Assembly: GCF_001995175.1 (NCBI RefSeq)
Contig: NZ_MUKN01000006.1
Span: 1-64,000, forward strand
Origin: Rathayibacter rhapontici
GTDB lineage: Bacteria > Actinomycetota > Actinomycetes > Actinomycetales > Microbacteriaceae
Reading direction: 5' to 3'
Length of the DNA: 64,000 nucleotides
A program made the position numbers and the translations under genes. Below are positions 9,652 to 19,527 of the stretch, piece after piece. The notes under the pieces were generated by a model. It did no database searches. It had not been told where the DNA came from and saw nothing but the letters and a program-made list of their open reading frames with translations. How positions within the stretch are numbered: position 1 is the stretch's first letter; each line of letters opens with the position of its first letter.

Positions 9652-10905
9652 TTGAGAAACGTGATGCGGAAGGCCCGAGAAGGCGAGCGCTTTCTTCGAC
9701 AGAGCCGATTCTATCTCGGCGGCGGGTACGCAATCGACCGGTCTCTTGCAAATTTACATCGCATAACCAGACGGCGAAAAGGTGTTACGTACCATCTGTT
9801 GCTGCCGACAGATGGACGCGGCAACATCGGCGATCAGGCGATGTTTGAATCATACCTTCAGAACACTACCGGCCCGATCGTCGCGCTAGTGCGAAGTCGG
9901 CTCGATTTTTCCACCCCCCCGGCGGACCGAGATCGAGTTCAGTTCGTCGAGGTACCGAATCTCGTCGGAGGAGGACGATTCGGACGCAAAAAGGATGTCG
10001 TCTCGTTCGTCAATGCGCTTTCTCAAGCTGTTGACTTTTCCATCATTGGAGCCGACGTCATGGATGGGGGTTATGAGCGACGCGAAGCGGTGAGACGAGC
10101 GCAACTTCTACGAATAGCGGCTTCATTCGGCGTACCCTCACGCGTGCTCGGCTTTAGCTGGAACGCTCACTCAGATGTCGTGGCACGACGGGAACTCCGC
10201 CGCGTCTCGAACAGCGTCGAGCTCTTCGCTCGAGATCCCCAGTCGCGCGCGAGACTACAACGAGAGAGAATTCGTGCGAACGAGTCGGCCGACATCGTCT
10301 TCAGCCTCTCGACCGAGGCGTATCCAGAAGACATTGCCGCCTGGTTAAACCGCCAGGCAGGCCGTGTCGTCTCGGTCAACGTCAGTGGTCTCATCATGCG
10401 GAAGCTCGACCTCGTGTCCGAGTTTGCAGAAGTTGTTCATCGTTTGCTGGCCCACGGGCACAAGGTCATACTCCTTCCGCATGTCATTCGAGCCGGCGAC
10501 AATGACTTGGACGCCTGTCGACAAGTGGCCGAGCTACTGAGCGACGCCGACCGTTCGGAGATTTTGCTTATTGAACGAGTACTGGCTCCGTCGGAAGTCG
10601 CATGGGTGGCGGAGCACTCGGCAGTTGTACTGACGGGAAGAATGCACTTCGCCATTTTGTCTCTTAGTCAGGGCACGGTACCGATTACTATGGCGACGCA
10701 GGGCAAGGTCGAGGGCCTTGCAGAGCTTTTCGGAATAGAGGAGCTCGTGCTTTCTCCGGAACGCGGAGTTGGGGCTACTGCGCTTGAGCTGGTCGAGAAG
10801 GTCCTGGCCTCGGATGAGTACCGGACGAAGATCGTCGCGGCTCTTCCTGTCGCCCTTGAACTGTCCAGTCGCTCATTCAGCGGATTGAAAACTCTTAAAC
10901 ATTGA
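9652..10905 (+). CDS. Polysaccharide pyruvyl transferase family protein
   Basis: About 417 aa. The frame is open from 9433, but the first ~70 residues of that longer version are Cys-rich and unlike the family. I place the start at TTG 9652, 9 nt after AAAAGGG; GTG 9661 or ATG 9664 are alternatives. The family signature is clear: YHLLLPTDGRGNIGDQAM near the start, IIGADVMDGGY in the middle, ARDPQSR, and the C-terminal LTGRMHFAILSLSQGTVPI. Members transfer pyruvate from phosphoenolpyruvate onto a sugar as a ketal (CsaB/WcaK type). It likely decorates the polymer made by the neighbouring genes. FrhB-like proteins such as the next gene are frequent partners. Confidence 0.83.
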   Translation: MRNVMRKAREGERFLRQSRFYLGGGYAIDRSLANLHRITRRRKGVTYHLLLPTDGRGNIGDQAMFESYLQNTTGPIVALVRSRLDFSTPPADRDRVQFVEVPNLVGGGRFGRKKDVVSFVNALSQAVDFSIIGADVMDGGYERREAVRRAQLLRIAASFGVPSRVLGFSWNAHSDVVARRELRRVSNSVELFARDPQSRARLQRERIRANESADIVFSLSTEAYPEDIAAWLNRQAGRVVSVNVSGLIMRKLDLVSEFAEVVHRLLAHGHKVILLPHVIRAGDNDLDACRQVAELLSDADRSEILLIERVLAPSEVAWVAEHSAVVLTGRMHFAILSLSQGTVPITMATQGKVEGLAELFGIEELVLSPERGVGATALELVEKVLASDEYRTKIVAALPVALELSSRSFSGLKTLKH

Positions 10906-11320
10906 GGGGACCCACACGCGCCCTTACCTGTCGCGAGCATTGGGCCCGGAACGCGTTCGGGTCCGTCGGAGATCGCGATCCACGCAGACACACGAAGCGG
11001 CTTGTGGTAGTCCTCTATCAAAGACATGATCCCGGCGCGTCCCTGTTGCGACCGGCCAGGCCGTCTGGCTCCCAATCGAAGCCGTCAACTCGACTACGTC
11101 GGCTTGCGCGAGATCATCGTGATCAGGCGCGATTCGGACGCCGCTCGCATTTCTTGCGCTCGCTTGGTGTACTACCGATATGCGCGGCTTGAGCTTTGGG
11201 GCTAGTACATGTCACCATCCTGTCTGCGCCTGAAGGGCCGTGCCCTGTCAGGCCGACGTGGCGCTCGAGACTGGTGCCATCTTCTTCAGGCAGAGCCGGG
11301 AACGGCTGTAGACTAGTGCT
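10906..11320. other. Intergenic stretch with probable leaderless promoter at its end
   Basis: About 415 bases between two polysaccharide genes. On the + strand an open frame ends with the TAG at 11202-11204 and contains LDYVGLREIIVIRRDSDAA with good codon bias; it may be a gene fragment but matches nothing I know. At 11309-11314 TAGACT lies 6 nt before the GTG at 11321, an arrangement expected for a leaderless transcript. Confidence 0.4.
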
Positions 11321-12724
11321 GTGACTCACGATATTGAGCAAGTGATCGCTCGCGGTATGTGCATCGGCTGTGGTGCATGCGCCGTGCGCACGGGCGGCGC
11401 GATACCAGTAACGATCGGAAGATTCGGCGTTTATCAAGCTCGTCCGGAAGGCGTGGCAGCCGAGAAGCTGCAGCAAGGAAGTAGAGTCTGTCCCTTCTCT
11501 GACGACTCCCGGTCAGAAGACGACCTCGCTGCTTCACGCTTCGGCCACCTTCCGAACGACAAGCGGATCGGGCGTCACTCCGCCATTCATGCCGGTCGTA
11601 TCGCCGACGACTCCGGAATTGTGGACAGTAGCTCGGGAGGGCTCACAAGTTATGCACTTGAGGCGTTACTCACTCGTGATCTGGTAGACGGGATCATCAA
11701 CGTGGGCCGGTCCGAAGGGTCCGCGTTGTTCGAATACACGGTCTCGTCGAGCATCGATGACCTCCGCCAGTCTCGAAAGTCAGCATACTATGCCACGTCC
11801 TTCACTGATGTCCTCAGTAGGATCAAGGGAGACGGTACTCGCTACGCCATCGTCGGGGTGCCGTGCTTCATCAAAGCCGCCCGGTCCCTTGCAGAAGAAA
11901 TGCCCGACCTCGGTGCCCAGATCAAATACTATATCGGAATCGTTTGTGGACACTTGAAGAGCACGTTCTTCGCAGAGTCACTTGCGTGGCAAGTCGGAGT
12001 CGCACCCGATGAGATTGCATCCGTCGATTTCCGAGTGAAGAACCGCGAGAAGAGTTCCAATCAGTACGATTACGAAGTCACGGACGTTTCCGACGGAGTG
12101 AGGACCCGGAATGTACTCAGTACGATCGACGGAAACTGGGGTTATGGGGCTTTCCAGCCCGAAGCGTGTAACTTCTGCGATGACGTTTTCGCTGAGACAG
12201 CGGATGTCGTTTTCGGTGATGCCTGGCTGCCCCGATACGAGGGCGATTGGCGCGGAACCAACATAGTTGTCTCTCGGAGCGCAGTGATAGATGAGATAAT
12301 GCAGTCTGGTCAGGCCAGCGGTGCACTTGTACTGGACGAGCTTTCCATCGACGACGCTGCGGAAACCCAGGGTGGTAACTTCCGCCACCGCCGAGATGGG
12401 CTTCGTGTCCGTTTGATGGATGATCTGTCCAAAGGTCTGAGCGTCCCCGCTAAACGAGTCAGCCCGGGATACGACGATATCCGCCCGAAACGAATCGCCC
12501 TGATCCGTCAACGGAGAGCGATGTCTAGACTCTCGTTGGAGTCCTTCGCGGCGGCGCGAGCAGCCAGGGATTATTCCCTTTACAGCAAGCCCATGAGCGA
12601 AGCCGTCGCAGCATACCGGAGAATCGACGCAGCGAGCCGTGGTTGGAAGTGGCGGGTCCGAACGCAGCTTGGGAAGTTGCGGCAGGACGTGGTTCGACGA
12701 TTCGTCGCCCGGAAGAGAGGATGA
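11321..12724 (+). CDS. Coenzyme F420 hydrogenase/dehydrogenase beta-subunit-like protein (FrhB family)
   Basis: 467 aa. The N-terminus has a ferredoxin-like cluster, GMCIGCGACAVR then RVCPF, likely binding one [4Fe-4S]. The FrhB core follows: SSGGLTSYALEALL, YAIVGVPCFIKAARS, YYIGIVCGHLKS, and ACNFCDDVFAETADVVFGDAW with two further Cys. The family includes F420-dependent enzymes but also many members inside exopolysaccharide loci next to pyruvyltransferases, where the reaction is unknown. Here it follows such a gene, so a sugar-modifying redox role is inferred. No Shine-Dalgarno is visible; TAGACT 6 nt upstream supports a leaderless GTG start. The last ~60 residues are basic and helical. Confidence 0.82.
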   Translation: MTHDIEQVIARGMCIGCGACAVRTGGAIPVTIGRFGVYQARPEGVAAEKLQQGSRVCPFSDDSRSEDDLAASRFGHLPNDKRIGRHSAIHAGRIADDSGIVDSSSGGLTSYALEALLTRDLVDGIINVGRSEGSALFEYTVSSSIDDLRQSRKSAYYATSFTDVLSRIKGDGTRYAIVGVPCFIKAARSLAEEMPDLGAQIKYYIGIVCGHLKSTFFAESLAWQVGVAPDEIASVDFRVKNREKSSNQYDYEVTDVSDGVRTRNVLSTIDGNWGYGAFQPEACNFCDDVFAETADVVFGDAWLPRYEGDWRGTNIVVSRSAVIDEIMQSGQASGALVLDELSIDDAAETQGGNFRHRRDGLRVRLMDDLSKGLSVPAKRVSPGYDDIRPKRIALIRQRRAMSRLSLESFAAARAARDYSLYSKPMSEAVAAYRRIDAASRGWKWRVRTQLGKLRQDVVRRFVARKRG

Positions 12725-12861
12725 AAGCTCCGAAATCTGGCTACGAATGCGGCGAAGCGGGTGTCGCACCTGGGCATACGCGCGCATCTGAACGTCACGG
12801 CATCGGTGAGGTCGTTCGGCTATCCGCGGCCAATTCTGCGGCCTCTAAGCGATTGCGCGCT

Positions 12862-13737
12862 TCAGCGCACCGCCACCGTCGACCGATCGCGCCCCGTCAG
12901 GTCGCGCTGCGTCGTCGCTCCGCGCCAACCGTCCGAGGTCAGCAGCTCCCGGATCGCCGCCCCCTGCAGCTCCCCGTGCTCGATCACGAGCACTCCCCCG
13001 GGGCGCAGCAGACGGCGCGCGGTGTGCGAAAGCCGGCGCACGACATCGAGTCCGTCCTCTCCGCCGTACAGGGCGGCGGGCGGATCGAAGAGGCGGACCT
13101 CCGGGTCGCGGGGAATCGCGGCCGAAGGGATGTACGGCGGGTTGGAGACGACGACCGACACCGTGCCGTCGAGGTCGCCGAGAGCGTCCGCCAGGTCGGC
13201 GAAGACGATGCGGGCGTTCTCGAGCTGCAGGCGATCGCGGTTGCCGCGTGCCCAGATGAAGGCCTCGACGGAGTTCTCGACGCCGATGACCCGGGCATGC
13301 GGCACCTCGTGAGCGAGGGACAGCGCGAGCGCACCGCTGCCGGTGCCCAGGTCGACCGCGAGGGGCGACGGGTCGGCCACCGAGCGCAGGGCGTCGATCG
13401 CGAGCTGCGCGACTCCCTCCGTCTCAGGACGCGGCACGAAGACGCCGGGGCCGACCGCGAGCTCGATGCTGCGGAACGGGGCGACTCCGGTGATGTGCTG
13501 CAGCGGCTCCCGGGCGGCGCGGCGCTCGACGAAGCGGTCGAACGCGTCGACCGTCGACTCCGCGAGGGCGAGACCGGTGATCAGGCGCGCTTGCAGCTCG
13601 CCGCGGCCGAGGCCGAGGAGGTGACCGAGCAGGAGCTCGGCGTCGATGTCGGCGTTGGGGACGTGCGCGCGGGTCAGGCGCGAGACCGCGTCGGTGAGGA
13701 GGGCGCGGGCGTCCACGGAGGTGGTCACCGCGCTCAC
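12862..13737 (-). CDS. prmC: Peptide chain release factor N5-glutamine methyltransferase
   Basis: 291 aa, about the normal length. It methylates the Gln of the GGQ motif in release factors, using S-adenosylmethionine. Motifs: N-terminal helical domain to ~80, [16 protein letters not shown] (SAM-binding motif I), and [13 protein letters not shown], the catalytic NPPY. The GTG start overlaps the prfA stop in GTGA, so enzyme and substrate genes are translationally coupled, as in many bacteria. It closes the core operon; the low-GC polysaccharide region begins about 140 nt beyond its stop. Confidence 0.95.
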   Translation of the reverse strand: MSAVTTSVDARALLTDAVSRLTRAHVPNADIDAELLLGHLLGLGRGELQARLITGLALAESTVDAFDRFVERRAAREPLQHITGVAPFRSIELAVGPGVFVPRPETEGVAQLAIDALRSVADPSPLAVDLGTGSGALALSLAHEVPHARVIGVENSVEAFIWARGNRDRLQLENARIVFADLADALGDLDGTVSVVVSNPPYIPSAAIPRDPEVRLFDPPAALYGGEDGLDVVRRLSHTARRLLRPGGVLVIEHGELQGAAIRELLTSDGWRGATTQRDLTGRDRSTVAVR

Positions 13738-14816
13738 GCCTCCTCGGACCCGATCTCGGCGAGGCGCGCTTCCTCGTCGGCCTGGATGGCGCTCTCGACG
13801 ACGGGGTCGAGCGCTCCGTTCATGACGCCGTCCAGGTTGTAGGCCTTGTAGCCGGTGCGGTGATCGGCGATTCGGTTCTCGGGGAAGTTGTAGGTGCGGA
13901 TGCGCTCGGAGCGGTCCATGGTGCGGATCTGCGTCTTCCGGGCGTCGGACGCGGCCGCGGCGATCTCCTCCTGCTGGCGCGCGAGGATGCGGGCGCGCAG
14001 GACGCGCATGCCGGCCTCGCGGTTCTGCAGCTGGCTCTTCTCGTTCTGCATCGAGACGACGATGCCGGTCGGGAGGTGGGTGATGCGCACCGCGGAGTCG
14101 GTCGTGTTGACCGACTGGCCGCCGGGGCCCGACGACCGGTAGACGTCGATCTTGAGGTCGTTCTGGTTGATCGCGACCTCTTCGGGGGCGTCGACCTCGG
14201 GGAACACCAGAACACCGGTGGTCGACGTGTGGATGCGTCCCTGCGACTCCGTCACGGGCACGCGCTGCACGCGGTGGACTCCACCCTCGTACTTCAGGTG
14301 GGCCCAGACGCCCTGCGAGGGGTCGGTCGCGTTGCTCTTGATCGCGACCTGGACGTTCTTGTAGCCGCCGAGGTCCGACTCGTCGCGGTCGAGGATCTCG
14401 GTCTTCCAGCCCTTCGCCTCGGCGTAGTGCAGGTACATGCGCAGCAGGTCGGCCGCGAACAGCGCGCTCTCGGCTCCGCCCTCGCCGCCCTTGATCTCCA
14501 TGATCACATCACGGCCGTCGTCGGGGTCGCGCGGGATCAGGAGTCGGCGGAGCTTCTCCTGGGCGACGCGGAAGGCCTCCTCGAGCTCGGGGACCTCCTC
14601 GGCGAACGCCTCGTCCTCGCGGGCGAGCTCGCGGGCGGCGTCGAGATCCTCCCCCGCCTGGATCCACGCGGCGTGGGCCGCCTTGATCTGGCTCAGCTCG
14701 GCGTAGCGGCGGTTGACCTTCTTCGCTCGGGCCGCGTCGGCGTGCAGAGCCGGATCGGAGAGCTGCGTCTGCAGATCCTCGTGCTCGGCGAGGAGGACGC
14801 TGACGGATTCGAACAT
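13734..14816 (-). CDS. prfA: Peptide chain release factor 1
   Basis: 360 aa from ATG 14816 ([15 protein letters not shown]), the standard RF1 start; an upstream in-frame extension is rejected because it runs through a dispersed repeat. RF1 ends translation at UAA and UAG. Visible features: coiled N-terminal domain, PCRF domain with the GGEGG stretch, and the peptidyl-tRNA hydrolysis motif [16 protein letters not shown] containing GGQ. The codon-recognition motif sits nearby in domain 2. prmC overlaps its 3' end by 4 nt. It lies downstream of rho, separated by a strong terminator and a repeat. Confidence 0.95.
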   Translation of the reverse strand: MFESVSVLLAEHEDLQTQLSDPALHADAARAKKVNRRYAELSQIKAAHAAWIQAGEDLDAARELAREDEAFAEEVPELEEAFRVAQEKLRRLLIPRDPDDGRDVIMEIKGGEGGAESALFAADLLRMYLHYAEAKGWKTEILDRDESDLGGYKNVQVAIKSNATDPSQGVWAHLKYEGGVHRVQRVPVTESQGRIHTSTTGVLVFPEVDAPEEVAINQNDLKIDVYRSSGPGGQSVNTTDSAVRITHLPTGIVVSMQNEKSQLQNREAGMRVLRARILARQQEEIAAAASDARKTQIRTMDRSERIRTYNFPENRIADHRTGYKAYNLDGVMNGALDPVVESAIQADEEARLAEIGSEEA

Positions 14817-14849
14817 GAGGGGCCTGGCTTCCGGAGTGGGTGGGAGAGA

Positions 14850-14890
14850 GGGGTCTCGATACGTCGCTTCGCGGACTACTCGACCAGCAG
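14850..14890. repeat. Dispersed Microbacteriaceae-type repeat, copy 1
   Basis: GGGTCTCGATACG, then a short G/C palindrome (CGCTTCGCGGA), then CTACTCGACCAGCAGG. The same two blocks recur at 29427, 38416 and 46486, always between genes. The arms can fold into a small hairpin. Confidence 0.75.
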
Positions 14891-14946
14891 GAACGGGAGC
14901 GTCACGTGTCTGGTTCGGCGGATGCCGAGACACCCCCGGGAACGCG

Positions 14947-14985
14947 AAAACGCCCGCGGCCGCCCCCGGGAGGGGACGACCGCGG
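14947..14985 (-). terminator. Intrinsic terminator after rho
   Basis: On the minus strand CCGCGGTCGTCCCC pairs with GGGGGCGGCCGCGG across a short loop (14954-14985), followed by GCGTTTT. This is a classical Rho-independent terminator directly downstream of the rho stop. Confidence 0.8.
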
Positions 14986-14996
14986 ACGTGAGGGCG

Positions 14997-17254
14997 CTAG
15001 TGGTGGCCGTTGCCGTGACCGGCGGTGGTCGGGCCCACGGCGGACTTCGAGACCTGCATCAGGAACTCGACGTTCGAGGACGTCTCCTTCAGGCGCGACA
15101 GGATGATCTCGAGCGCCTGCTGCTGGTCGAGACCGGCGAGGGCGCGACGCAGCTTCCAGGTGATCTTGACCTCGTCCTGGCTGAGGAGCATCTCCTCGCG
15201 GCGGGTGCCCGACGCGTTGACGTCGACCGCCGGGAAGATCCGCTTGTCGGCGAGGTGGCGCGAGAGGCGGAGCTCCATGTTGCCGGTGCCCTTGAACTCC
15301 TCGAAGATCACCTCGTCCATCTTCGATCCGGTCTCGATGAGCGCCGTGGCGAGGATGGTGAGCGAGCCGCCGTTCTCGATGTTGCGCGCGGCACCGAAGA
15401 ACTTCTTCGGCGGGTACAGCGCCGACGCGTCGACGCCGCCCGAGAGGACGCGGCCCGAGGCCGGCGCCGTCACGTTGTAGGCGCGGCCCAGACGCGTGAT
15501 CGAGTCGAGCAGCACGACGACGTCGTGACCCAGCTCGACCAGGCGCTTGGCGCGCTCGATGGCGAGCTCGGCGACGGTGGTGTGGTCCTCGGCCGGGCGG
15601 TCGAAGGTGGAGGCGACGACCTCGCCGCGCACGGTGCGCTGCATGTCGGTGACCTCCTCCGGACGCTCGTCGACCAGGACGACCATGAGGTGGACCTCGG
15701 GGTTGTTCTGCACGATCGCGTTGGCGATCTGCTGCAGCACGATCGTCTTGCCGGCCTTGGGCGGCGCGACGATGAGTCCGCGCTGGCCCTTGCCGATCGG
15801 AGCGACGAGGTCGATGATCCGCTGGGTCAGCTTGCCCGGCTCCGTCTCGAGGCGCAGGCGCTCGGTCGGGTAGAGCGGCGTGAGCTTCTGGAACTCGACG
15901 CGCGCCGCGGCCTCCTCGACGGTCTGCCCGTTGATGGAGTCGACCCGGACGATCGCGTTGTACTTCTGGCGGCCGCCGCCCTCGCCCTCGCGGGGCTGGC
16001 GGATCGCGCCGACGACTGCGTCGCCCTTGCGCAGGTTGTACTTCTTGACCTGGCCGAGCGAGACGTAGACGTCGCTGACGCCCGGCAGGTAGCCGGTGGT
16101 GCGCACGAAGGCGTAGTTGTCGAGGACGTCGAGGATGCCGGCGACCGGGATGAGGACGTCGTCCTCACTGATCTCGGGCTCGAAGTCGTCTCCGACGGTG
16201 GTGCCGCGGCGCTTGCGGTCGCGATAGCGGCTGCGACGGCCGTCCTCGCCCTCGGCCGGCTGGCCGTTCTGCGCGCCCTGGGCCGGTCCGGCCGACTGCT
16301 GAGCGGCGGCGGGCTGGCCGCCCTGGCCGTTCTGGCCGCCCTGGCCGTTCTGGTTGCCCTGGCTGTTCTGCTGCTGGCCGCCGTTCTGGCCCTGCTGGTC
16401 GGCACGGTCGTCGCTGCGGTTGCGGTTGCGGTTGCGGCGGTTGCGGCCGCGACCGGAGCCCTGCTGCTCGCCGTTCTGCTGGTCGCCCTGGTTCTGATCG
16501 GAGTCGTTCTGCGCCTCGGCGGAGTCGTCCGAGCTCGAGTCGACGGCGTCCGTCTGCTCGGGCTGGTCGTTCTGCTCGGCGGCGCCGCCACGGCTGCGGC
16601 GACGGCCGCGACGCTCGCGCTGCCCGCCCTCGCGGGAGGAGTCGTCGGACTCGGGGCCGTTGGGCAGCTCGATCTCGATGACCGGCTTCGGGGCCTGCTC
16701 GGCCTCGGGGGTCTTCTCGATCACCGGCAGGTCGGGGATGAGCGACTCGACGCCCGTCCCTCCGGGGATGTTGAGGTGCTCGCCCGCGGCGACGGTGCCG
16801 CTGGACGCGCGACGCGAGCTGCGGCGGCGCGGAGCGCGCTCGGCGGGCTCGGCGACCTGCTCCGCGGAGGGGAGCTCGATCTCGACCGGGGCCGCCTCGG
16901 CGACGGGCGACGGCGCCTCGTCGACGGTCGGCGCCGCCTGCTCGAGCACGTCGGCCGTGTCGGCCTCGGTGCTCTCGACGGGCACCGGCACCTCGGCCGG
17001 GGCCTCGAGCACCGGAGCGGCCTGCTCGGCCACGTCGGCCGGCTCGGCCTCGACGCTGGTAGCGTCGACGATCGGCTCCTCGGACGCCGCGGCGGCGCGG
17101 AGGTCCGTGATCGCCTGCACGAGCTCGCCCTTGCGGAGCTGGAGGCTCCACCGAGGCCGAGGCTCGTCGCGAGAGCCTGGAGCTCCGCGACGCGGAGTGC
17201 CGACAGGTCGGCGTTGAGTTCCACGGTCGAGCCGTGGGTGTTGACATCTGTCAC
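14997..17254 (-). CDS. rho: Transcription termination factor Rho (frameshifted near the 5' end as sequenced)
   Basis: Hexameric RNA helicase that ends transcription. With one base restored it is ~752 aa. GTG 17254 gives a Rho N-terminal SAP-like helix region (LSALRVAELQALATSLGL), and the rest (LRKGELVQAITDLRAA...) is in the next frame. Adding one C at about 17138 joins them as SSLRKGEL. Then come an acidic Glu/Ala/Pro region, a long Arg/Asn/Gln/Gly-rich disordered insert (~residues 205-350), the RNA-binding cold-shock-like domain, Walker A in GLIVAPPKAGKT, and the C-terminal ATPase with VVLLDSITRLGRAYN. The long insert is typical of actinobacterial Rho. The break is best explained as sequencing error because Rho is normally indispensable in such bacteria. 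Confidence 0.93.
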
Positions 17255-17318
17255 TGGAGAGGGTTCCTTCCCCCCGGGAACGACTGCTCACCGGGAGAGC
17301 TCATCGACCGTGCGGTTC

Positions 17319-17344
17319 CATCACGTGTTCTGATCCACGTGATG
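17319..17344. promoter_or_regulatory. Perfect inverted repeat in the rho leader
   Basis: CATCACGTG, 8-nt spacer, CACGTGATG, about 65 nt upstream of the rho start codon. It may be an operator or an RNA hairpin involved in rho autoregulation. Function is inferred only from position. Confidence 0.4.
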
Positions 17345-17502
17345 CTCTCGGTCGCACGCGCAGTCCCCCTCGGAAAGCGCAGGAGGAGCGCGGACGACCG
17401 GACGCCGAACTGCAAGAGAAGCAGTGGACGCCCTTCACACGATGCGATGGCCGTGGTTATCGGGACGATCCGTCGGACAGATTCCGCTCGTTACGCGGTT
17501 CC

Positions 17503-18453
17503 TCAGGATGCGATCCCCACTGTAGCACCCTTGAAGTCGACGGCCAGCATGTGGGCGCGCCACGGCGAGTGCGCCTCCTTCTCGACCAGTTCGGCCGCCG
17601 CGAGGCGCTGCGCGGGGTCGCTGCAGAGCACCAGGACGCTGGGTCCGGCGCCGGACACGACGGCGGCGTAGCCGTGCGAGCGCAGGAGCGCGATGAGCTC
17701 CGACGTCTGCGGCATCGCCGCCGCGCGGTAGTTCTGGTGCAGCTTGTCCTCGGTCGCCGCGAACAGCAGCTCGGGGCTCTGGATGAGCGCGGCGATCAGG
17801 AGCGAGGAGCGCGAGACGTTGAAGACCGCGTCCTCGTGCGGCACGCTCTGCGGCTGCAGGGACCGGGCGAGCCGGGTCGACATCTGGTGCTCGGGCACGA
17901 AGACGACGGGCGAGACTCCGCGGTGCACCATCAGGCGCTTGGAGCGCGGTCGGAGCGGGGCGTCGTCGGCTCCGGACGGCTCGACCCAGGCGATGGTCAG
18001 ACCGCCGAAGAGGGCGGGCGCCACGTTGTCCGGGTGCCCCTCCATCTCGGTCGCGATGCGCAGCAGGTCGTCGGCGTCGAGCTCGACGATGCCGTCGAGC
18101 AGCCCCTTCGCCGCCATGATCCCCGACACGATCGCCGCACCGGAGGAGCCCATCCCGCGGCCGTGCGGGATGATGTTCCGCGCCGTGACGTCGATGCCGG
18201 GCATCTCCTGGCGCTGGTCCCGGAAGGTGTAGGCGATGGCCTGCACGACGAGGTTCGTCTCGTCGGTCGGCACCTCCCCCTCGCCCACGCCGTGCACGGT
18301 CACGCGCGCACCGGTCGCCGACACGGCCGTCACGTCGAGCTCGTCGTAGGACGACAGGGCCAGCCCGAGCGTGTCGAAGCCGGGCCCGAGGTTCGCGGAG
18401 GTCGCCGGGACCTTCACGTGGACGGTGCGGCCGACGGGAACCGCCGAGGTCAT
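17503..18453 (-). CDS. thrB: Homoserine kinase
   Basis: 316 aa, GHMP kinase family. It phosphorylates L-homoserine with ATP, the step before threonine synthase. Motifs: [18 protein letters not shown] at the start, the GHMP ATP loop [13 protein letters not shown], and the C-terminal [13 protein letters not shown]. The start ATG lies in ATGA overlapping the thrC stop, so it is the last gene of the lysA-hom-thrC-thrB run. No interruption is seen. Confidence 0.95.
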   Translation of the reverse strand: MTSAVPVGRTVHVKVPATSANLGPGFDTLGLALSSYDELDVTAVSATGARVTVHGVGEGEVPTDETNLVVQAIAYTFRDQRQEMPGIDVTARNIIPHGRGMGSSGAAIVSGIMAAKGLLDGIVELDADDLLRIATEMEGHPDNVAPALFGGLTIAWVEPSGADDAPLRPRSKRLMVHRGVSPVVFVPEHQMSTRLARSLQPQSVPHEDAVFNVSRSSLLIAALIQSPELLFAATEDKLHQNYRAAAMPQTSELIALLRSHGYAAVVSGAGPSVLVLCSDPAQRLAAAELVEKEAHSPWRAHMLAVDFKGATVGIAS

Positions 18454-19526
18454 GCGCCGGCCAGCCCCAGCACGTCCGCGATCGCGGCGGTGTCCACCGG
18501 CACGACGGTCGGAGTGATGTCGGAGCCGTCGGCGGTGCGGAGGGCCCACTGCGGGTCCTTCAGTCCGTGGCCGGTGACCGTCAGCACGACGGTGGCGTCC
18601 TTGGGGATCTGCCCCGCCTCGGCGCGCTCGAGCAGGCCCGCGACGCTGATGGCGGAGGCGGGCTCGACGAACACGCCGACCTCGCCGGCGAGCAGGCGGT
18701 AGGCCTCGAGGATCTTCGCGTCGCTGATCGCTCCGAAGTACCCGTCGCTCACGGTGCGCGCGTTGAGCGCGAGCTCCCACGAGGCGGGGTTGCCGATCCG
18801 GATGGCGCTGGCGATGGTCTCGGGGTGGCGCACCGGTGCGCCGTGCACGATCGGTGCGGAGCCCTCGGCCTGGAAGCCGAACATGCGCGGCAGCTTCGTC
18901 GACTCGCCGCGCTCCAGCTCCTCGGAGTAGCCGCGGAAGTAGGCCGTGTAGTTGCCGGCGTTGCCGACGGGGACGATGTGGAAGTCCGGAGCGTCGCCCA
19001 GGACCTCGACGACCTCGAACGCCGCCGTCTTCTGACCGGCGATGCGGTCGGGGTTCACGGAGTTCACCAGGTGAACCGGGTAGTTCTTCGCGAGGTCGCG
19101 GGCGATGTCGAGGCAGTCGTCGAAGTTGCCCTGGACCTGCAGCAGCTGCGCGTTGTGCGCGATCGCCTGGCTGAGCTTGCCCAGCGCGATCTTGCCCTCG
19201 GGCACGAGCACCGCGGCGGTGATGCCGGCGTGCGTCGCGTAGGCGGCGGCCGAGGCGGAGGTGTTGCCGGTCGAGGCGCAGATGACGGCCCTGGCGCCGT
19301 GCTCGACCGCCTTCGAGATCGCCATGGTCATGCCGCGGTCCTTGAAGGAGCCGGTGGGGTTCATCCCCTCGTACTTGACCCAGACCTTGGCGCCCGTGCG
19401 GGCCGAGAGGGCCGCGGCCGGGATGAGCGGCGTGCCGCCCTCGCCGAGCGTGATGACGGGGGTCGCCTCGGTCACATCGAGGCGGTCCGCGTACTCGTGC
19501 AGGACTCCGCGCCACTGCTTCGCCAT
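18450..19526 (-). CDS. thrC: Threonine synthase
   Basis: 358 aa from ATG 19526 (MAKQWRG), with AGGAG 7 nt upstream. PLP enzyme that converts O-phosphohomoserine to threonine. The PLP lysine is in [11 protein letters not shown] (Lys62). Other motifs are [15 protein letters not shown] and the phosphate-binding [16 protein letters not shown]. It begins one nucleotide after the hom stop and overlaps thrB by 4 nt, indicating a single transcript and coupled translation. Confidence 0.95.
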   Translation of the reverse strand: MAKQWRGVLHEYADRLDVTEATPVITLGEGGTPLIPAAALSARTGAKVWVKYEGMNPTGSFKDRGMTMAISKAVEHGARAVICASTGNTSASAAAYATHAGITAAVLVPEGKIALGKLSQAIAHNAQLLQVQGNFDDCLDIARDLAKNYPVHLVNSVNPDRIAGQKTAAFEVVEVLGDAPDFHIVPVGNAGNYTAYFRGYSEELERGESTKLPRMFGFQAEGSAPIVHGAPVRHPETIASAIRIGNPASWELALNARTVSDGYFGAISDAKILEAYRLLAGEVGVFVEPASAISVAGLLERAEAGQIPKDATVVLTVTGHGLKDPQWALRTADGSDITPTVVPVDTAAIADVLGLAGA

Positions 19527-19527
19527 C

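Noticed and set aside
14816-14933. N-terminal extension of prfA to 14933
   Set aside because: The extra 39 residues run through the dispersed repeat and precede the standard RF1 start MFESV.
17130-17145. Programmed frameshift in rho (and similar in typA, dapC, gcvH)
   Set aside because: No slippery heptamer or downstream stimulator, and the same type of -1 loss occurs in many unrelated genes, which fits sequencing error better.
13860-17333. 1157-codon open frame on the + strand opposite prfA and rho
   Set aside because: It is the antisense shadow of high-GC genes: Val/Leu/Arg/Gly-rich, no motif, and it crosses two well-supported genes and a terminator.
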